DNA from: Kitasatospora sp. MAA4
GTDB taxonomy: Bacteria > Actinomycetota > Actinomycetes > Streptomycetales > Streptomycetaceae
Length of the DNA: 64,000 nt
Direction: 5' to 3'
Assembly: GCF_029893355.1 (NCBI RefSeq)
Contig: NZ_JARZAI010000009.1
Location: 124,001-188,000, forward strand
Both the position numbers and the translations under genes were made by a program. A model generated the notes under the pieces. That model was not told where the DNA came from. It saw only the letters and a list, made by a program, of their open reading frames with translations, and ran no database searches. Positions within the stretch are counted from its first letter, which is position 1. The number at the start of each line of letters is the position of its first letter. Positions 61,039 through 64,000 of the stretch are shown here, one piece after another.

Positions 61039-62024
61039 GAGCGTCGAAGTCGGTTCGCCGAATTCCTGGTCAACTCCTGTTACTGATCGCCCTGCTGGCC
61101 GGATCGACGCTGCCCGCGTCGGCGGCCGGCCCGACGGGGGGGATCAATCCCTGCGTCAACCAGTCGGTCTGCATCGTGGTCACCAGCCCCGGGCAGAGCC
61201 CGGGGACCGGCGGCGGCGGGTCCAGCGGGGGTTCCAGCGGCGGGTCCGGCGGCACCCAGACCTGCACCTGGAACGGCAAGCAGTGGCCGTGCTGGGACCC
61301 GGACCTCGGTTTCTTCGACACCTCCGACGGCTGCTACTACAGCAAGAGCGACCCGCAGCCGCCGCCGAGCGACCCGGCCTGGGCCGGCAACGACCCCAAG
61401 ACCGGCGCGATCTACGACAAGACCTGCCGGGACTCGGCGGGCGGCCTCAACCCCGAGGCCCCGGTCTGGGAGGCCAAGGAGCCGGGTGCCGCCGCGCCGC
61501 CGCCGGACCCTGGCGTGGTGGCCCAAATCGCCATCAAGAAGCTCCAGTTCGTCACTCCGGTGCCGCATACGGCGCCGGTCGGCACGGCGCTGGTCGGGGT
61601 GCCGGTCTGGTTCTGGTACGACGCCCCGAAGGGCACGCCGAACGCGGAGGTGACCGGCCCGCAGCCCCAGACGGCCGCGCTCGCGGGCATCTCGGTCACG
61701 GCGACCGCTGTGCTCACGGACGTGCAGTGGGACCTCGGCTACCACGATCCGGTGACCGGCACGGAGGTCATGCTCTCCTGCGCGGGCAAGGGCGCCGGCC
61801 ACCCGTACGAGGCGGGCCTGGAGAAGAACCCGCCCGCGGACGCCTGCACCCAGGCGTATCCCAGGGCCTCGCCCGCGGCCGGCTACAACCTGACCGTGAC
61901 CGAGTCCTGGGCCATCACCTCGGTCCTCACCGGCACCGACCAGGTCGCCTGGCCCGAGCTGGACCTCACGGTCGCCAGCAACCCGCTCGCGCTGAAGGTG
62001 AACGAACTGCAAGTCCTGAACTGA
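61032..62024 (+). CDS. Secreted Cys-containing protein of the Tad-type locus
   Basis: 330 aa with a signal peptide (LLLLIALLAGSTLPASAA), Gly/Ser-rich linker and a beta-rich domain holding several Cys (CVNQSVC, CTWNGKQWPCW, CYYSKSD, CRDSAG, LSCAGKG, ACTQAY) likely paired outside the cell. ATG overlaps the upstream lipoprotein gene by 7 bases. No enzymatic motif. Probable surface component co-expressed with the pilus genes. Confidence 0.75.
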   Translation: MLRASKSVRRIPGQLLLLIALLAGSTLPASAAGPTGGINPCVNQSVCIVVTSPGQSPGTGGGGSSGGSSGGSGGTQTCTWNGKQWPCWDPDLGFFDTSDGCYYSKSDPQPPPSDPAWAGNDPKTGAIYDKTCRDSAGGLNPEAPVWEAKEPGAAAPPPDPGVVAQIAIKKLQFVTPVPHTAPVGTALVGVPVWFWYDAPKGTPNAEVTGPQPQTAALAGISVTATAVLTDVQWDLGYHDPVTGTEVMLSCAGKGAGHPYEAGLEKNPPADACTQAYPRASPAAGYNLTVTESWAITSVLTGTDQVAWPELDLTVASNPLALKVNELQVLN

Positions 62025-62137
62025 CCCCTGGGCCGACGGACGGCCGCCGACTGCCCCCGGCGAGCGCCCGTCGACCCGAACAGCCCACCCCGTACCCGTA
62101 GTCGGCACAGCCCCCCAGCAAGGAAGGCCGAAGTCCG

Positions 62138-62971
62138 GTGGAGAACCGCACATTCCCGTCCCCGACCCTCGGCACGCCCGCGTTCGGCCAGGACCAGCCG
62201 CCCGGCGCGGCCGGCTCGGGCCGCGGGGGACCGTCCGGCCCGGTCACCCCGTCGCGATCGCTGCGGGCCCGGCGACGGCGACCGGCGATGATCGCCATGG
62301 CCGCGGCGCTGATCGCGGCCGGCGGCCTCGGCGGAGCGGTGCTCTACAACAGCAGCGGGCAGCGGATCGCCGTGCTGGCGCTGGCCCGTGACGTCCCGTA
62401 CGGGCAGCCGCTGACCGCCGACGACCTGGTGGTGGCGCGGATCGCCGGCGACCCGGTGCTGAACCCGGTGAGCGCCGCCGACCGGTCGCTGGCGATCGGC
62501 CAGCGCGCCACCACCGACCTGCACCGCGGCGCGCTGCTGCTGCCCGCGGACCTCACCCGCGCGCTGGTGGTCAAGCCGAGCGACCAGGTGGTGGGCCTCG
62601 CGGTCAAGCCGAGCCAGCTGCCGGCCGGCGGGCTGGAGCCGGGGCAGCAGGTGATCGTGGTGCTGACCGCCGACCTGTCGGCGCCGGCGGGTCAGGGCGC
62701 CGCCGGTGCCGGTGCGCCCGCCGCGGCCCCGCAGGCTCCGGCGACGCTGGGCGCGGTGGTCGCGTACGTCGGGAAGGCCGGCAACGACGGCAGCCAGGTG
62801 GTCGACGTCGCGATCGCGCCCGGCAACGGGCCGACGCTGGCCGCGTGGGTGGCGGGCGGGCATTTCCAGGTGATCCTGGCCCCGCGCGCGACGGCGTCGT
62901 CCGGATCGCCGTCGCCCTCGCCCGTGCCCTCGGGTTCGGGTGCGCCGGGGACCGGCGGGGGGGCTGCCTGA
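62138..62971 (+). CDS. SAF-domain membrane protein (RcpC/CpaB-like)
   Basis: 277 aa. Disordered N-terminus, one membrane helix (MIAMAAALIAAGGLGGAVLY, about 48-67), then a SAF domain (VLALARDVPYGQPLTADDLVVARIA..ATTDLHRGALLLPADL) and an Ala/Pro/Gly-rich outer part. CpaB/RcpC proteins gate the Flp pilus secretin in Gram-negatives; in actinobacteria this is the usual neighbour of CpaE/CpaF genes. GTG with AAGGAAGG; stop overlaps the next start (TGATG). Confidence 0.85.
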   Translation: MENRTFPSPTLGTPAFGQDQPPGAAGSGRGGPSGPVTPSRSLRARRRRPAMIAMAAALIAAGGLGGAVLYNSSGQRIAVLALARDVPYGQPLTADDLVVARIAGDPVLNPVSAADRSLAIGQRATTDLHRGALLLPADLTRALVVKPSDQVVGLAVKPSQLPAGGLEPGQQVIVVLTADLSAPAGQGAAGAGAPAAAPQAPATLGAVVAYVGKAGNDGSQVVDVAIAPGNGPTLAAWVAGGHFQVILAPRATASSGSPSPSPVPSGSGAPGTGGGAA

Positions 62972-64000
62972 TGGCGGTGATCGCGATCGTCGGCGGTCCC
63001 GGCGCCCCCGGAGCCACCACCACCGCCCTGGCCCTGCTGCTCTGCTGGCCGCTGGCGCCCGGCCGCAAGGTCCTGCTGGTCGAGTGCGATCCGGACGGCG
63101 GGGCGGCCCTGGCCGGCGCGCTGGAGGGCCGGGTCGAGGCGGTCTACGGGCTGCGCAACCTCGCCGTGGCGGACCGGCGCGGCCTGCTCGCCGAGGCGCT
63201 CTGGGAGCAACTGGTGGACATCTCGCCCACCGGCACCGGCGAGCGGCTGCTGCTGCCCGGCCTGACCGACCCGGCCCAGGCCGCCGGGCTCGCCTACACC
63301 TGGGAGCCGCTGGTCGAAGCGCTGCACGCGCTCGACGCGCGCGGCTACGACGTGCTGCTCGACCTCGGGCGCTCGGGGGCGACCGGCCCCAGCGCGGTGC
63401 TCGCGCGGCGGGCCGACGCCGTCCTGGTGACGCTGCGCAGCACGCTGCGCGGGCTCAGCGCGGCCCGGCCGCGACTGGCAGCGCTGAGCGAGGACCTGGC
63501 GGCCGCCGGCACCGGGGCGGACGCGCTCGGGCTGCTGGTGATCACCGAGGGGCCCTACCCGGCGGCGGACATCACCCGGGAGTTCGGGCTGCCGGTGCTG
63601 GGGCTGCTGCCGCACGCCGCCCGGACGGCGCACGTGCTGTCGGACGGCGGGGACAGCACGGACCGGCGCTTCGTGCGCTCGGAGCTGATGCGCACCGCGC
63701 GCACGGCGGCGGACCGGATCCAGGCGGTGGTCCAGCGGCGGCGCACCCGGCTCACCGCCACGGGCGCGGTGCCCGCTGCGCCCGCGCAGGTTGCCGGGTA
63801 CGGGTGGGGCGCGCCGGAGGAGGCCCACCCGCTCGCGTACCCGGCGCCGCCGCAGGTGCAGGTACAGCAGGTCCCGCAGGTTCAGCAGGCCCCGCAGGTG
63901 CAGCAGCCGTACGCGGCGCCGTCCGGGCAGGTGTACGCACCGGAGCCGGAGCAGTCGTGGGGTGCGCCGTACGGCGAGCAGCCGTACGCCGTGCCGCAGA
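62971..64000 (+). CDS. MinD/CpaE-like P-loop protein, cut by window end
   Basis: At least 343 residues; no stop before the window end. Deviant Walker A GGPGAPGATTTALALLLC at residues 7-24 lacks the usual Lys, as in other actinobacterial relatives; VLLVECDPDGG near 35 and DVLLDLGRSG near 128 follow. After about 265 the protein is Pro/Gln/Val/Tyr-rich (VQVQQVPQVQQAPQVQQPYAA). CpaE-type proteins place Flp/Tad pilus machinery; a CpaF ATPase would be expected next. Confidence 0.8.
   Translation, partial: MAVIAIVGGPGAPGATTTALALLLCWPLAPGRKVLLVECDPDGGAALAGALEGRVEAVYGLRNLAVADRRGLLAEALWEQLVDISPTGTGERLLLPGLTDPAQAAGLAYTWEPLVEALHALDARGYDVLLDLGRSGATGPSAVLARRADAVLVTLRSTLRGLSAARPRLAALSEDLAAAGTGADALGLLVITEGPYPAADITREFGLPVLGLLPHAARTAHVLSDGGDSTDRRFVRSELMRTARTAADRIQAVVQRRRTRLTATGAVPAAPAQVAGYGWGAPEEAHPLAYPAPPQVQVQQVPQVQQAPQVQQPYAAPSGQVYAPEPEQSWGAPYGEQPYAVPQ

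Noticed and set aside
1..64000. tRNA, rRNA, riboswitch or IS elements
   Set aside because: No T-loop-like tRNA segments, rRNA cores, transposase motifs or flanking duplications were found on reading both strands.

Overview
This is a high-GC actinobacterial chromosome segment. Extreme G/C third-position bias, frequent GTG starts, AGGAG-type ribosome binding sites, ATGA/TGATG gene overlaps and typical families (PucR and IclR regulators, XRE/TPR regulators, anti-sigma-type ATPases, a Tad-type pilus locus) all point to Streptomycetaceae (Streptomyces, Kitasatospora or Streptacidiphilus). I saw no tRNA, rRNA, CRISPR array, transposase or integrase.

The backbone is purine and ureide catabolism, in two blocks. 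Block 1 (0-13 kb) runs uraD-uraH-uricase-purine deaminase leftwards (3428 to 25). A HTH gene and a thiamine-binding protein lie next to it. Then, rightwards, come hydroxypyruvate isomerase, tartronate semialdehyde reductase, glycerate kinase, allantoinase, allantoicase, catalase and an IclR (AllR-like) regulator. Together they take urate to allantoin, allantoate, urea and glyoxylate, feed C2 units to glycerate, and remove uricase H2O2. A 15-bp inverted repeat (TCAACA-N3-TGTTGA) overlaps or adjoins the -35 regions of uraD and hyi, and a degenerate copy lies before allB. Block 2 (33.9-42.7 kb) holds an XdhC-type protein, an NCS2 purine permease, the three xanthine dehydrogenase subunits and a divergent PucR regulator, supplying urate upstream of block 1.

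Between the blocks is a mosaic. 13-17.5 kb: SnoaL-like protein, orphan Imm5-like immunity protein, TPR regulator-NUDIX-HD operon, anti-sigma-like ATPase and a coupled small Cys-containing protein. 17.8-20.8 kb: a compact peptide-modification-like locus (46-aa peptide, JmjC oxygenase, damaged aldo/keto reductase, APH-type kinase). 21.4-26.1 kb: operon with PF10118 metal-dependent hydrolase, ferredoxin reductase, M24 peptidase and an EphD-like hydrolase-SDR fusion. 26.2-30.5 kb: a phage-tailspike-like beta-helix protein beside a GH26 hydrolase-GT2 synthase pair. 30.6-33.8 kb: flavohaemoprotein, and an ECF sigma factor with a membrane partner.

42.7-46.2 kb carries an esterase, a ROK kinase and exonuclease III. 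46.2-54 kb is a conflict-system neighbourhood: a TRYCO1 protein followed by a trypsin-nSTAND1-WD40 protein broken by an apparent one-base frameshift, and an orphan Wadjet type II-like protein that looks like a JetA C-terminus fused to JetB without JetC or JetD. 54-59.2 kb has a BASS-like transporter, TetR regulator, thioesterase II, MBL hydrolase and MaoC dehydratase. 59.4 kb to the end is the start of a Tad/Flp pilus-type locus (hypothetical, lipoprotein, secreted protein, SAF-domain protein, MinD/CpaE-like P-loop protein cut by the window end).
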